Made by a program: the position numbers and the translations under genes. From Winogradskya consettensis (GTDB lineage: Bacteria; Actinomycetota; Actinomycetes; Mycobacteriales; Micromonosporaceae), in contig NZ_BOQP01000016.1 of NCBI RefSeq assembly GCF_018332715.1, positions 124,001-188,000 of the forward strand: a DNA stretch of 64,000 nucleotides, in the 5' to 3' direction. Every line of letters starts with the position of its first letter. Within the stretch, counting starts at the first letter, position 1. The notes beneath the pieces are model-generated. The model did not search any database, was not told the DNA's origin, and was given only the letters and a program-made list of their open reading frames with translations. Of this stretch, positions 49,125 through 58,081 are shown in pieces.

Positions 49125-50441
49125 ATGCTCGGCAGCCGCCCGATCGGGCGGCTGTTGTGGCACACCTGCTCCCAGACCACGCTGTCGGTCGGTGTCTACG
49201 GCATCTACGCCCTCACCAACGCGTGGTTCGTCGCTCGCGGCGTCGGCACCGACGCCATGGCGGCCGTCAACCTCGCCGCCCCGGTCCTGCTCATCCTCGG
49301 CGCTGTCTCCACCACAGTCGGAGCGGGCGGCGCGTCGCTGGTCTCCCGTCGTCTCGGCGCCGGCGACCCGGCCGGCGCTGCCCGTGCCACCGGAAACGCC
49401 TTCGCCGTCTTCTGGCTGACCGCAGCCCTGATCACCGGGGCCGGCCTGCTCGCCGTCGAGCCGCTGCTCACCGCACTCGGCACCGATCCCGCGACCCGCG
49501 GTCTCACCCGCGACTACATGATCGTGCTGCTCTGCGGGGCCCTCGTCTCGACCGGCTTCTCCAGCCTGGTCCGCGCCGAGGGCCGGCTGCGGTTCTCCAC
49601 CCTGCTGTGGGTCGTCCCGGTCCTGGTCCAGATCACCCTCGACCCACTCCTGATCTTCGGACTCGGCTGGGGCGTTCGCGGCGCGGCCCTCGGCACCGTC
49701 GGCGGCCAGGCCGTCTCCGCGGCGATGAGCATCTGGTTCTTCTTCCTGCAACGCGACCGGCCCTACCGCATCACCCGGGCCGACCTGCGCCCCCACGGCC
49801 CGACCCTGCGTGCCCTGGTCGGCGTCGGTGCCCCGTCGTTCCTCGCCGGCTTCGGTGCGACCCTGGTCGCCCTACTGGTCAACAACACCCTGTCGCACGC
49901 CGGCGGCGCCACCGCGCTGGCCGCCTACGCCGTCTGCGCCCGGATCCAGACGTTCGTCATGATGCCGCAACTGGGCATCAGCCAGGGCCTGCAACCCATC
50001 GTCGGATACAACGCCGGGCGCGGCCTGCACCACCGGGTGGCCCGCGCCCGGACCCTGGCTCTGGGTGCCACCGTCGGCTACGGCGCAGTCGCGGCAGGCG
50101 TGGTCATCGTGGGCGCGGACCCGCTCGTGGCGCTGTTCCTGCCCGGCGGCGACGCCGCGACGACCACTCAGCAGGCTCTGCGCATCATCGCCGCAGGGTT
50201 CGTCGCTGCCGGGGTCACACCCCTGATATCGGCGTACAGCCAGGCAATCGGCCGGCCCGCGATCTCCTACGCCATCTCCGTCGGCACCCTGGTCCTCGTC
50301 AAGGCGCCCCTGGTGATCTCGCTCGCTCACCTCGGAGCGACAGGCGTCTGGATCGCCCTGGCCCTGGGCGAGACCCTGTCCGCACTGGCCGCGGTCGTCC
50401 TCCTGCGCCGCCTCCGGCGCGTCCGGGAGCGTCCCCTCTGA
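49125..50441 (+). CDS. MATE-family multidrug efflux transporter
   Basis: The 438-residue protein has twelve hydrophobic helices in two homologous halves, with MATE signatures in the first (VAARGVGTDAMAAVNLAAPVLLIL, in part) and second (GATALAAYAVCARIQTFVMMPQLGISQGLQPIVGYN, in part) halves. It exports cationic drugs or metabolites using a sodium or proton gradient. The ribosome site is weak (CCGAGA), as expected if translation is coupled to the kinase gene ending 38 bp upstream. Confidence 0.9.
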   Translation: MLGSRPIGRLLWHTCSQTTLSVGVYGIYALTNAWFVARGVGTDAMAAVNLAAPVLLILGAVSTTVGAGGASLVSRRLGAGDPAGAARATGNAFAVFWLTAALITGAGLLAVEPLLTALGTDPATRGLTRDYMIVLLCGALVSTGFSSLVRAEGRLRFSTLLWVVPVLVQITLDPLLIFGLGWGVRGAALGTVGGQAVSAAMSIWFFFLQRDRPYRITRADLRPHGPTLRALVGVGAPSFLAGFGATLVALLVNNTLSHAGGATALAAYAVCARIQTFVMMPQLGISQGLQPIVGYNAGRGLHHRVARARTLALGATVGYGAVAAGVVIVGADPLVALFLPGGDAATTTQQALRIIAAGFVAAGVTPLISAYSQAIGRPAISYAISVGTLVLVKAPLVISLAHLGATGVWIALALGETLSALAAVVLLRRLRRVRERPL

Positions 50442-50449
50442 CCCACCTT

Positions 50450-50527
50450 CCGCGGGCTGCGGCTGCGAGCTGCGGCTGGAGCGGCGAGTGGCGGCTGCGG
50501 GCTGCGGCGGCGAGCTGCGGGCGGGAG
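50450..50527. repeat. GCTGCGG-rich simple repeat upstream of the GH2 gene
   Basis: The stretch is made of irregular copies of CGGCTGCG(G/A)GCTG with GAGC interruptions. It lies between the MATE stop and the GH2 promoter region, has no coding signal, and may act as a structured 3' end for the MATE transcript. Confidence 0.6.
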
Positions 50528-50553
50528 CAAATGTCCGTTCCTGTTACCTTCTG

Positions 50554-50592
50554 TTGACATGCCGCATACATTTGCGTCAATGTGTGTGGCAT
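50554..50592. promoter_or_regulatory. Promoter and imperfect palindrome overlapping the GH2 start codon
   Basis: TTGACA (50554-50559) is a consensus -35 box; a weak -10 about 18 bp further would put the start point at or near the ATG (50591), giving a leaderless mRNA. ATGCCGCATACA (50559-50570) and TGTGTGTGGCAT (50581-50592) are inverted repeats matching at 10 of 12 positions around 10 nt, ending in the start codon. Confidence 0.45.
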
Positions 50593-53500
50593 GCGCCGAT
50601 CATCTCTGAGGCCACTTCTGCTGGTTGTCATGCTGGCCATCTCGATCCTCGCCGTGCCGTCGAGCCCCGCGGGGGCGGCCACTGTGCACGGTCTGAAGGG
50701 CGAATACTTCCGCATGTCCGCGCCGGGGGCGCGGGACTTCGCCGAGCTCGGCGGGGTGCTGCTGGACCCGAACATCGACCTGCCCGGGCTGGCGGGGACG
50801 TTCGAGTCGCTGACCGGGCGGACGGAGCACACGACCGCCCGCTGGACCGGGAAGATCACCGCGCCGGCGACCGGGGACTACACGTTCTCGATGGTCGGGG
50901 ACAACGGGTTCCGGTTCCTGATCGACGATGCCGCGGTGATCGATCACTGGGTCGGGGACTGGGACGTCGAGCAGACCAGCAGCCCGGTGCATCTGGTGGC
51001 CGGTGAGGCTCACGACGTACGCATAGAGATGTTCCAGGATGTCGGTGGCGCGAACCTGTTCCTGCGCTGGTCCGGGGCCGGGATCGCCAGGCAGTTGGTG
51101 CCGGAGTCGGCGTTCACCCCGCCGGACGGGTTCCAGGTGTACCCGGTGGACTTCTCCGTCGACCGGGCCGGGACGAAGGTCGTCGCCGACTTCGAGGGCG
51201 CGATTGACAACGTTGGACAAGCGGCGCAGCACCTGGTTGTCGAGGCCGACACCACGCCGATGCCGATCAAGTCGGTGCGGGTCGCGGGGGACAAGCTCGT
51301 CATCACGCTGAGCGAGCCGGTGCAGAAGGGCCAGCGTGTGCGGGTCACGTACGACGGGAATGGTGGTCTGATCGTCGGCGGCGCAGCCGTTCCGCAGGTC
51401 ATCCGGACCGCGGCGAACGCCTCCACCCACCGCCTGACCACGACGTGGGGCGACAAGGTCAACCCCGCCAGGCCACTGCAGGAATACCCCAGGCCCCAGC
51501 AGGTACGCAAGGACTGGCTGAACCTCAACGGACAGTGGGAGTTCGCCGGGGCGACCGCGGCGCAGCAACCGGTCTTCGGCAAGGCGCTCGGCGAGCGGAT
51601 CACCGTGCCGTTCCCGATGGAGTCGCTGCTGTCCGGTGTGGAGCGCCACGAGGACCACTCGTTCTACCGCAAGCTCGTGTCGATCCCGCAGAACTGGGCG
51701 GGCAAGCGGCTGAAGCTGAACTTCGGCGCGGTCGACTACCAGGCGAAGGTGTGGGTCAACGGCACGCTCGTCGCCGAGCACACCGGTGGCTACACGGCCT
51801 TCACCGCGGACATCACCGACGCCGTGCGAGGCCGCGGCAAGCAGGAGATCGTCGTCGCCGTCACCGACACGACCGGGCAGGACCAGCCGATCGGCAAGCA
51901 GTCCACGAACCCGGGCGGCATCGTCTACACCCCGACGTCGGGCATCTGGCAGACAGTCTGGCTGGAGCCGGTGGCGCCGGTCTCGATCGACGACATCGTC
52001 ACCACCCCCGACCTGGCCACCAGCTCGCTGACCGTGACGGTCAAGTCGGCCACCGCGACCGCCGGCACCAAGGTCACCGCGACCGCACGGGACAAGAAGG
52101 GCCACAAGGTCGCCACGGTCACGGGCGCCGTCAACACCGCGCTCCAGCTGAAGATCGCCAAGCCACACCTGTGGAGTACGGACGACCCGTACCTCTACGA
52201 CCTCGACGTGACGCTGAAGAAGGACACCGTACGCAGCTACTTCGGCATGCGGTCCATCGCCGTGCAGAACGTCGGCGGCTTCCAGAAGCTCGTCCTCAAC
52301 GGCAAGCCGGTCTTCTCTCTCGCCACCCTGGACCAGGGTTTCTGGCCCGACGGGCTCTACACGGCACCCAGCGACGAGGCGATGCTCTTCGACCTGAAGG
52401 CGACCAAGGCGCTCGGCTTCAACGCGATCCGCAAGCACATCAAGGTGGAACCGGCCCGCTGGTACCGCCACGCCGACGAGCTGGGCCTGCTGGTCTGGCA
52501 GGACTTCGTCTCCGCGGCCATCCGCACGCCCGCGGGTCAGCAGGCCTGGCGCACCCAGGCCGACCAGGAGATGGCGCAGCTGCACAACTCCCCGGCGCTG
52601 ATCGGCTGGGTCGTCTTCAACGAGGGCTGGGGCGAATGGGACCGCACCGCGACCGGCCGCATCGCCGAAGAGGTCAAGGCCGCCGACCCGAGCCGCATCG
52701 TCAACGCCCACAGCGGCGTCAACTGCTGCGACTCCAAGGGTGACTCCGGCAAGGGCGACGTCATCGACCACCACGACTACCTGAACCGCGAAGCCCCCTA
52801 CCCCGACGCCACCCGCGTCGCGATGGACGGCGAGCACGGCGGCTTCACCCTGCGCACCCCCGGGCACATGTGGCCCGGCCCGCCCGCGGCGATCTACAGC
52901 GGCGTCGCCGACAAGGCAGCCCTGACCGCCAAGTACGTCGACAACACCCGGACGTTCTACCTCGAGGCCGCGGGCGCCGAGCTGTCCGGCTCGGTCTACA
53001 CCCAGATCACCGACCTGGAAACCGAGCTCAACGGCCTGTGGACGTACGACCGCCGCGAGATCAAGGTCGACCCGGCCCCCGTACGCGCCATCAACCTCCA
53101 GGTCATCCGCGCCGGCGCCGACGCCGGCAAGGACGCCACCTTTCCCGGCCGAGGCGACTGGGCCCTGAACGAAGGCACCGGCACCACCGCAGCGGACAGC
53201 AGCACGGGCGGCAGCCCCCTCTCCCTGAAGGGCGACGCGAAATGGGCCCCCGGCGTGACCGGCACAGCCCTGGCCTTCGACGGCGACGGCGACTCCGCCG
53301 AAACCACCGGCCCGGTCGTCGACACCACCCGCGACTACTCCATCGCCTCCTGGGTCACCCTCGACAAGATCCCGGGCAACTACGCCACCGCCATCAGCCA
53401 GGACGGCCGCAAAACCGAAAGCCCCTTCTACCTCCAGTACGGCCAGGGCGCCTTCGCCTTCAGCACCCCCGGCGGCAACCGCGCCCGCCTGACGATCACC

Positions 53501-53767
53501 CCCGACCTGAACCGCTGGTACCACCTCGTCGGCGTCCGCGACCACACAAGCGGCCAGGTCCGCCTCTACGTCGACGGCCAGCCCGCCGGTAATGCCACAG
53601 CCGGTCCGGACGTCGTCAGCACGGGGCCGCTGTCCGCCGGCCGTGCGAAGTACGCCGGCAACAGGACCGACTTCTGGTCCGGCTCGATCGACCAGGTCCA
53701 CGCGTACGACCACGCACTGACCGATACCGAGGTCGCCGCCCTGTACGCGGCTGAGGCCCAGCACTGA
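50591..53767 (+). CDS. Secreted GH2-type glycosidase with PA14 and LamG domains
   Basis: From ATG 50591 (GTG 50582 is an alternative) the 1058-residue protein has a signal peptide (RRSSLRPLLLVVMLAISILA), a PA14 carbohydrate-binding domain (about 35-170: LKGEYFR, ARWTGKITAPATGDYTFSMVGDNGFRFLID, in part), a GH2 sugar-binding domain (about 330-470), an immunoglobulin-like domain, a TIM barrel (about 565-800) with acid/base Glu in VVFNEGWGEWD and nucleophile Glu in MDGEHGGFT, and a C-terminal LamG jelly roll (about 870-1050). It hydrolyses a beta-galactoside, beta-glucuronide or related glycan outside the cell. The substrate needs experiment. A palindrome covers the start. Confidence 0.88.
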   Translation: MRRSSLRPLLLVVMLAISILAVPSSPAGAATVHGLKGEYFRMSAPGARDFAELGGVLLDPNIDLPGLAGTFESLTGRTEHTTARWTGKITAPATGDYTFSMVGDNGFRFLIDDAAVIDHWVGDWDVEQTSSPVHLVAGEAHDVRIEMFQDVGGANLFLRWSGAGIARQLVPESAFTPPDGFQVYPVDFSVDRAGTKVVADFEGAIDNVGQAAQHLVVEADTTPMPIKSVRVAGDKLVITLSEPVQKGQRVRVTYDGNGGLIVGGAAVPQVIRTAANASTHRLTTTWGDKVNPARPLQEYPRPQQVRKDWLNLNGQWEFAGATAAQQPVFGKALGERITVPFPMESLLSGVERHEDHSFYRKLVSIPQNWAGKRLKLNFGAVDYQAKVWVNGTLVAEHTGGYTAFTADITDAVRGRGKQEIVVAVTDTTGQDQPIGKQSTNPGGIVYTPTSGIWQTVWLEPVAPVSIDDIVTTPDLATSSLTVTVKSATATAGTKVTATARDKKGHKVATVTGAVNTALQLKIAKPHLWSTDDPYLYDLDVTLKKDTVRSYFGMRSIAVQNVGGFQKLVLNGKPVFSLATLDQGFWPDGLYTAPSDEAMLFDLKATKALGFNAIRKHIKVEPARWYRHADELGLLVWQDFVSAAIRTPAGQQAWRTQADQEMAQLHNSPALIGWVVFNEGWGEWDRTATGRIAEEVKAADPSRIVNAHSGVNCCDSKGDSGKGDVIDHHDYLNREAPYPDATRVAMDGEHGGFTLRTPGHMWPGPPAAIYSGVADKAALTAKYVDNTRTFYLEAAGAELSGSVYTQITDLETELNGLWTYDRREIKVDPAPVRAINLQVIRAGADAGKDATFPGRGDWALNEGTGTTAADSSTGGSPLSLKGDAKWAPGVTGTALAFDGDGDSAETTGPVVDTTRDYSIASWVTLDKIPGNYATAISQDGRKTESPFYLQYGQGAFAFSTPGGNRARLTITPDLNRWYHLVGVRDHTSGQVRLYVDGQPAGNATAGPDVVSTGPLSAGRAKYAGNRTDFWSGSIDQVHAYDHALTDTEVAALYAAEAQH

Positions 53768-53784
53768 CCGACACCCACAACCAT

Positions 53785-53819
53785 CGAGAGGTCCCTTCCG
53801 CTATGGGAGGGACCTCTCG
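53785..53819 (+). terminator. Terminator after the GH2 gene
   Basis: CGAGAGGTCCCT (53785-53796) pairs perfectly with AGGGACCTCTCG (53808-53819) around an 11-nt loop, 17 bp after the stop. There is no T-run. Confidence 0.75.
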
Positions 53820-54653
53820 TCGTGCAGCGACATGTCAGAGAGCCCGCGTCCAGCCGATGAACCGGTCAAAGGCCCTGCCGAGCGGGCCGGACATCCGGGA
53901 ACCCTCCAGGTAGGACCGCATCACCGGGCCAGAGACGGGCCAGGGCCAGGGAGGACTTCTCCTTGGCCTGCTGTCCTGGATCAGCTGCCTTCGACCAGCT
54001 GCACATGCTGGGTCCAGGGGCTCAGGGCTGGCGGCGCGAGGTCGGCGCGGTGGGCCGTGGGGTCGGCGGGCAGGGTGGCACGGCGGCGGATCGGGTCGGG
54101 CTGTCCTCGGTGGTCATTTGTTGGACGGACCTTGACCCGTGCGTCCCGCTTGCGACGCTCTGGTCGGGGATGTTGGTCCTGGGCCTTGCCACCGCGTGTG
54201 AGCGTAGAGGGGCGCAGGGTGAGGCTGGCGAAAGTTATCTGTTGTCGTTGGTGGCGGAATGGTGCGCTTCGCTTTGGGTCGGCGCAATGTTATGTGGCGA
54301 CGGCTGTCAAACGCGCAACATCGTGCGTTCGCCCATGACATATTCCTTATCGGGCGTGATGGTGCGTCGCTGGTAGTCACGCAGGGTGCGAGTCGCGTTG
54401 AAGGCTCGACGGTGCGGTGCGGTGCGGCGTGGTTGGTCGCCGTGGCCGTGGCAGTGGCTGTGCCGTGGCCGTGGCCGTGGCAGTAGCCGTGGCAGTGGCT
54501 GTGCCGTGGCCGTGGCCGTGGTGGTCTGAGGTGGTGGCCGCAGGGATTGGAGCATTTCGGTCGGTGGGCCGGGGCGGTGGCCGTGATGCGGAATGGGGCG
54601 CCGATCGTCGCTGGGGGGCTGGCCGGACAGGTGATCCACAGGGTTCGGTTTGT
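53820..54653. other. Gene-free stretch of about 830 bp
   Basis: An open frame from 53832 to 54338 encodes 168 residues, but they are rich in Arg/Gly/Trp/Cys with no ribosome site and no recognisable fold. The stretch has lower GC and more mixed base use between 54200 and 54400 than its neighbours, and then a simple-sequence block (54411-54530). I see nothing in it that supports a gene; it may hold regulatory signals for the excalibur gene. Confidence 0.5.
54411..54530. repeat. CCGTGG-rich simple repeat with a 36-bp direct duplication
   Basis: GGTGC pentamers (54411-54425) run into CCGTGG hexamers. A 36-bp block starting GCCGTGGCAGTGGCTGTGCC at 54445 is repeated exactly at 54486 (period 41). 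No ribosome site or coding signal. Confidence 0.85.
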
Positions 54654-54668
54654 GGACCACAGTGGTCC
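54654..54668. promoter_or_regulatory. Perfect palindrome directly before the excalibur-gene ATG
   Basis: GGACCAC-A-GTGGTCC is a perfect 7-bp-arm palindrome ending one base before the ATG at 54670. It occupies the place where a ribosome site is expected, so it is either an operator for a leaderless gene or a hairpin hiding the start. Confidence 0.45.
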
Positions 54669-54669
54669 G

Positions 54670-55296
54670 ATGGTCACACCGGCGCAACCGTGGCAGCTGC
54701 CTGTTCCTCCGCCCGCCAAGCGTAAGAAGTGGCCGATCATTGTCGGTGCGTCCGTGCTGGGAGTGCTGCTGTGCTGCGGTGGCGTCACCGCGATCGGCCT
54801 GGCTGCCGGCGACCCCGCCAAGAAGGACACCGCGGATTCGAAGCTGATCGGCGCGCCCAGCAGCGCAACGGCCGGCCCGGACACCCCCGTGTCAACGGAG
54901 ACCGCGTCGCCGACGGCCAGCTCGGCGGAGTCGGAGTCGGAGTCGGAGTCGACGACGTCGAAGCCGGCGGGGACAGCCGGCCCGAAACCGAAGCCGGCCG
55001 TCACGAACCCGCAGCCGCGCCCGACCACCACAAGGCCGACCACCCAAAGGCCGACCACCCAAAGGCCGACCACCAAGAAACCGACCACCAAGAAACCGAC
55101 CACCAACAAGCCGACGACCCAAAAGCCGACCACGAAGAAGCCGACCACCAAGCCGAAGACCAAGAAGCCGACCGCCGAGGTCTACTACGCGAACTGCGCC
55201 GCGGTCAGGGCGGCCGGTGCTGATCCGATCTACGCAGGTGATCCCGGGTACTCACGCAAGCTGGACCGGGACGGCGATGGTGTGGCCTGCGAATAG
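54670..55296 (+). CDS. Membrane-anchored excalibur-domain (calcium-binding) protein
   Basis: The 208-residue protein (start chosen at ATG 54670; the frame is open upstream to 54547) has a short cytoplasmic proline-rich head (TPAQPWQLPVPPPAKRKK), one membrane helix (WPIIVGASVLGVLLCCGGVTAIGLAAG, in part), an exported Ser/Glu-rich then Thr/Pro/Lys repeat stalk of about 120 residues and a C-terminal excalibur domain (YYANCAAVRAAGADPIYAGD, DRDGDGVACE) with the DxDxDG calcium loop and paired cysteines. Excalibur domains sit on surface-anchored proteins and nucleases; here no enzyme domain accompanies it. It may be a wall-spanning calcium sensor or structural protein. Confidence 0.75.
   Translation: MVTPAQPWQLPVPPPAKRKKWPIIVGASVLGVLLCCGGVTAIGLAAGDPAKKDTADSKLIGAPSSATAGPDTPVSTETASPTASSAESESESESTTSKPAGTAGPKPKPAVTNPQPRPTTTRPTTQRPTTQRPTTKKPTTKKPTTNKPTTQKPTTKKPTTKPKTKKPTAEVYYANCAAVRAAGADPIYAGDPGYSRKLDRDGDGVACE
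55020..55170. repeat. 15-bp in-frame repeats encoding the PTTKK stalk
   Basis: About nine units of CCGACCACCAAGAAG-type sequence (with CAAAGG, AACAAG or CAAAAG variants) encode PTTRP/PTTQR/PTTKK pentads. They create a minus-strand shadow ORF with VVGFL repeats that is not a gene. Confidence 0.85.
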
Positions 55297-55313
55297 TCCA
55301 GCCGGATGTGCGT

Positions 55314-56147
55314 TTACCGGCCGTAGCGGCTCTTGAGGTGGCGCCACCAGTCGCGGAACATCCAGGCGTCGAATTCGGTGATCCGGGTGGCGGAGCCTGC
55401 CTGCATGAGGAAGCCGCCGACGCCGGTGGGGGTCCAGTCGTAGAAGTCGTCGAGGCCCCAGGTGTGGCCCATTTCGTGCAGGAGGATGTGGATGTTGTCC
55501 GTGCTGAGGTTGGACATGTAGTACTCGCGGCCGATGCGCTGGCCCCAGTCGCCGCCGGCGCCGCCGTTGAAGCCGTCCGTCAGCCAGAGGGACTGGTCGT
55601 AGTGGTGGGTGATGCCGCCGGGGCAGGTCGGGTACTGCCCGTTCTGGTTGAAGAAGCGGCCGCACGGGGGTGCGCACTGCGGGGCGTTCTCGTTGATGTT
55701 GTTGACGTAGATGTCGACCGACGTGTCGGTCCACTGGAGTTGGGCGCGGTCGCGGACGGCCCAGCCGACGACCCGTACGGGGACGTCGGTGTAGGGCCAG
55801 CCGTTGTGGCCGACGAGCTCGTCCATCCATTTTTTGTGCTGGCGGGCGAGGGTGGCCTGGATCTGGTCACGCTGCGCCGCGGTGACGGTCGCCGAGGAAT
55901 CCCAGCGTACGCAGTAGTTGATGTACCCGCCGTTGGCCATGACCTGGTCCCAGCCGTAGTTGCGGAACCCGTACAGGTTGCCGTTGTTGTACGTGGACTC
56001 GACGTGCTGCCAGACCTCGTTCAGCGGGGTGACGAGGTTGGCGGGTGGGCTCCAGGTGGCGGGGGCGGCGTGGGCCACCCCCGCGCCGCCCGGGATCAGG
56101 AGGACTGCTGCCAGCAGGGTGAGCAGGATTCTTCGGATCGGGGTCAC
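55314..56147 (-). CDS. Secreted zinc metalloprotease (HExxHxxGxxD type)
   Basis: The GTG at 56147 follows AGGAG by 7 nt. The 277-residue protein has a signal peptide (TPIRRILLTLLAAVLLIPGG) and the zinc motif HEMGHTWGLDD near residue 220, with Asp as the third ligand position, as in snapalysin-type metzincins. Three or four cysteines (APQCAPPCGRFF, PTCPGG) indicate disulfides. WDQVMANGGYINYCVRW and HYDQSLWLTDGFNGGAGGDWGQRIGREYYM (in part) are not family markers known to me. It is the third protease gene of the window directed outside the cell. Confidence 0.82.
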   Translation of the reverse strand: MTPIRRILLTLLAAVLLIPGGAGVAHAAPATWSPPANLVTPLNEVWQHVESTYNNGNLYGFRNYGWDQVMANGGYINYCVRWDSSATVTAAQRDQIQATLARQHKKWMDELVGHNGWPYTDVPVRVVGWAVRDRAQLQWTDTSVDIYVNNINENAPQCAPPCGRFFNQNGQYPTCPGGITHHYDQSLWLTDGFNGGAGGDWGQRIGREYYMSNLSTDNIHILLHEMGHTWGLDDFYDWTPTGVGGFLMQAGSATRITEFDAWMFRDWWRHLKSRYGR

Positions 56148-56193
56148 GGTGCGCTCCTAGTCATCGACATATATCAATGAATGGAGGGTACGC

Positions 56194-58008
56194 CTACAGC
56201 TGGGCGACGCTTCCCGCGTACATGTGCTCGATCTGCGAAGCGAAGTTGGTCTCCACGACCTTGCGCTTGACCTTCATCGACGGGGTGATCTCGTCGTCGT
56301 CGATGGTGAGGTCGCGGGGGAGGATCGCGAACTTCTTGACGGTCTCCCAGCGGTTCAGCTTCGCGTTGAGCTGCTCGACGTAACCCGCGATCAGCTTCTC
56401 GGTCTCGGCGGCGGCGACCACCTCGGCGTACGGTTTTCCGCCGGCCCAGGCGACGATGGACTCCTCGTCGAGGGTGACGAGCATCGTGACGAAGTTGCGG
56501 GACTGGCCGATGACCAGGACCTGGGAGGCGTACGGGCAGACGGCCTTGAACTGGTTCTCGATCGCGCTGGGGGCGATGTACTTGCCGCCGGACGTCTTGA
56601 CCAGGTCCTTCTTGCGGTCGGTGATGGTGAGGTAGCCGTCGGCGTCCACGTGGCCGATGTCGCCGGTGCGCAGGAAGCCGTCGTCGGTCAACGTGTCGCG
56701 GGTGGCCTCGGGCAGGTGGTGGTAGGCGCGCATGATCGACCGGCCGCGCAGCAGGATCTCGCCGTCGGTGTCGGTCTTCACCTCGAGGTTGCCGAGGGGC
56801 TGCCCGACCGTGCCGATGCGGAACGCGCCTGGGCGGTTCACGAAGCTGACCGCGCTCGACTCGGTCAGGCCGTAGCCCTCGAGGACGGGCAGGCCCGCCG
56901 CGGCGAAGAACTCGGCGATGTCGCGGCCGAGCGGGGCCGAGCCGGAGACCAGGACGATGCCCTTGCCGCCGAGGCGGTTCTGCAGCTTGCTGAACACGAG
57001 CTTCTCCGCGACGGCGTACCGTGCCCTGAGGAGAGCGCCGACCGGTTTGCCTGCCTGTTGCGCGGCGACCTTGCGTTTGCCGGTCGCGACGGCCCAGTGG
57101 AAGATCTTCGCCTTGAGCCCGCCACCGGCGATCGCCGTGGTGACGGCCCTGTTGTAGACCTTCTCGAAGATCCGCGGGGCGGCGCACATCAGCGTCGGGC
57201 GGACCACGGCGAGCATGTCGACGAGCTTGTCGACCCGTCCGTCCACGTAGGTCGGCACGCCGACGTGGATGACGCCGCTGAGCAGCGACTTGCCGAACGA
57301 GTGGGACAGCGGCAGCCACAGGTACTGCAGGCCCGCCGGGTCGAAGACGCCGACCCCGTCCTGCGCGACGGCCTGCCAGACCCAGCCGCCGTGGGTCAGC
57401 TCGACGCCGCGGGCCCGGCCGGTCGTCCCGGACGTGTAGATCAGGCTCGCCAGGTCGTCCGGCCCGATCGTCGCCACGATGTCCGTGATCAGGCCGGGCT
57501 CGGCCGCCAGCGCCGCCGCACCCCGGTCCTCCAGGTCGGCAAGGGTGAGCTGGGGTGGCCGCGCAGCCGGGTCGGCGGGACCGTCGATCAGCACGACGTG
57601 CGTCACGGAGGTCTGCGCGCCGGAGATCTTGGCAGCGTGCGAGGCGTTCTCGGCGATGAAGATCTTCGAGCCCGAATCCGTCACGATGTACGCGGCATCG
57701 TCCGGCGCGGTCGTCGGATAGACCGTGGTGGTGGCCGCACCCGCGCAGTTCACGCCCAGGTCGGCGAGCACCCACTCCAGGCGGGTGCTCGACAGCAGCG
57801 CGACCCGGTCGCCGGTCGTGACGCCGAGCCCGCGCAGACCGGCGGCGATCCGCGTTGCCCGCTCGCCGGTCTGCGCCCAGGTCAGCCAGATCAGGCCGGT
57901 GTCGTCCGGGGTCGGCACGGCGAACGCGCGCGAGCCGGGCGTGGCACGCACCCGATGGAACAACATCTCCGGGAGAGAGGCGTACGGCGCGTAATCGTCT
58001 GTGTTCAC
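56194..58008 (-). CDS. Long-chain fatty acid-CoA ligase (FadD15-like)
   Basis: The GTG at 58008 is behind GAGGA. The 604-residue protein is an ANL-superfamily adenylating enzyme: P-loop SLIYTSGTTGRARGVELTH, LPLSHSFGKSLL, GYGLTESSAVSF, the hinge YLTITDRKKDLVKTSGGKYIAP and the C-terminal catalytic lysine in PSMKVKRKVV. It activates long-chain fatty acids with ATP and CoA, probably at the membrane, for beta-oxidation or lipid synthesis. It lies 46 bp from the end of the metalloprotease gene start on the same strand but is a separate unit with its own strong ribosome site. Confidence 0.92.
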   Translation of the reverse strand: MNTDDYAPYASLPEMLFHRVRATPGSRAFAVPTPDDTGLIWLTWAQTGERATRIAAGLRGLGVTTGDRVALLSSTRLEWVLADLGVNCAGAATTTVYPTTAPDDAAYIVTDSGSKIFIAENASHAAKISGAQTSVTHVVLIDGPADPAARPPQLTLADLEDRGAAALAAEPGLITDIVATIGPDDLASLIYTSGTTGRARGVELTHGGWVWQAVAQDGVGVFDPAGLQYLWLPLSHSFGKSLLSGVIHVGVPTYVDGRVDKLVDMLAVVRPTLMCAAPRIFEKVYNRAVTTAIAGGGLKAKIFHWAVATGKRKVAAQQAGKPVGALLRARYAVAEKLVFSKLQNRLGGKGIVLVSGSAPLGRDIAEFFAAAGLPVLEGYGLTESSAVSFVNRPGAFRIGTVGQPLGNLEVKTDTDGEILLRGRSIMRAYHHLPEATRDTLTDDGFLRTGDIGHVDADGYLTITDRKKDLVKTSGGKYIAPSAIENQFKAVCPYASQVLVIGQSRNFVTMLVTLDEESIVAWAGGKPYAEVVAAAETEKLIAGYVEQLNAKLNRWETVKKFAILPRDLTIDDDEITPSMKVKRKVVETNFASQIEHMYAGSVAQL

Positions 58009-58081
58009 TCGGGGTCCTCGCCTGGCGTTGATCAACTCCGTTGATTCTCGTACACCGGGCGAGGACCACGTGCGGCAGGAC

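Noticed and set aside
50600..53764. A 1054-codon minus-strand frame under the GH2 gene
   Set aside because: No signal peptide, no domain; the plus-strand reading has clear PA14, GH2 and LamG motifs.
53832..54338. A 168-codon ORF after the GH2 terminator
   Set aside because: Arg/Gly/Trp/Cys-rich composition, no start signal and no fold.
54114..55163. Minus-strand ORF with VVGFLVVGF repeats that looks like a membrane protein
   Set aside because: It is antisense of the PTTKK stalk repeats of the excalibur gene.
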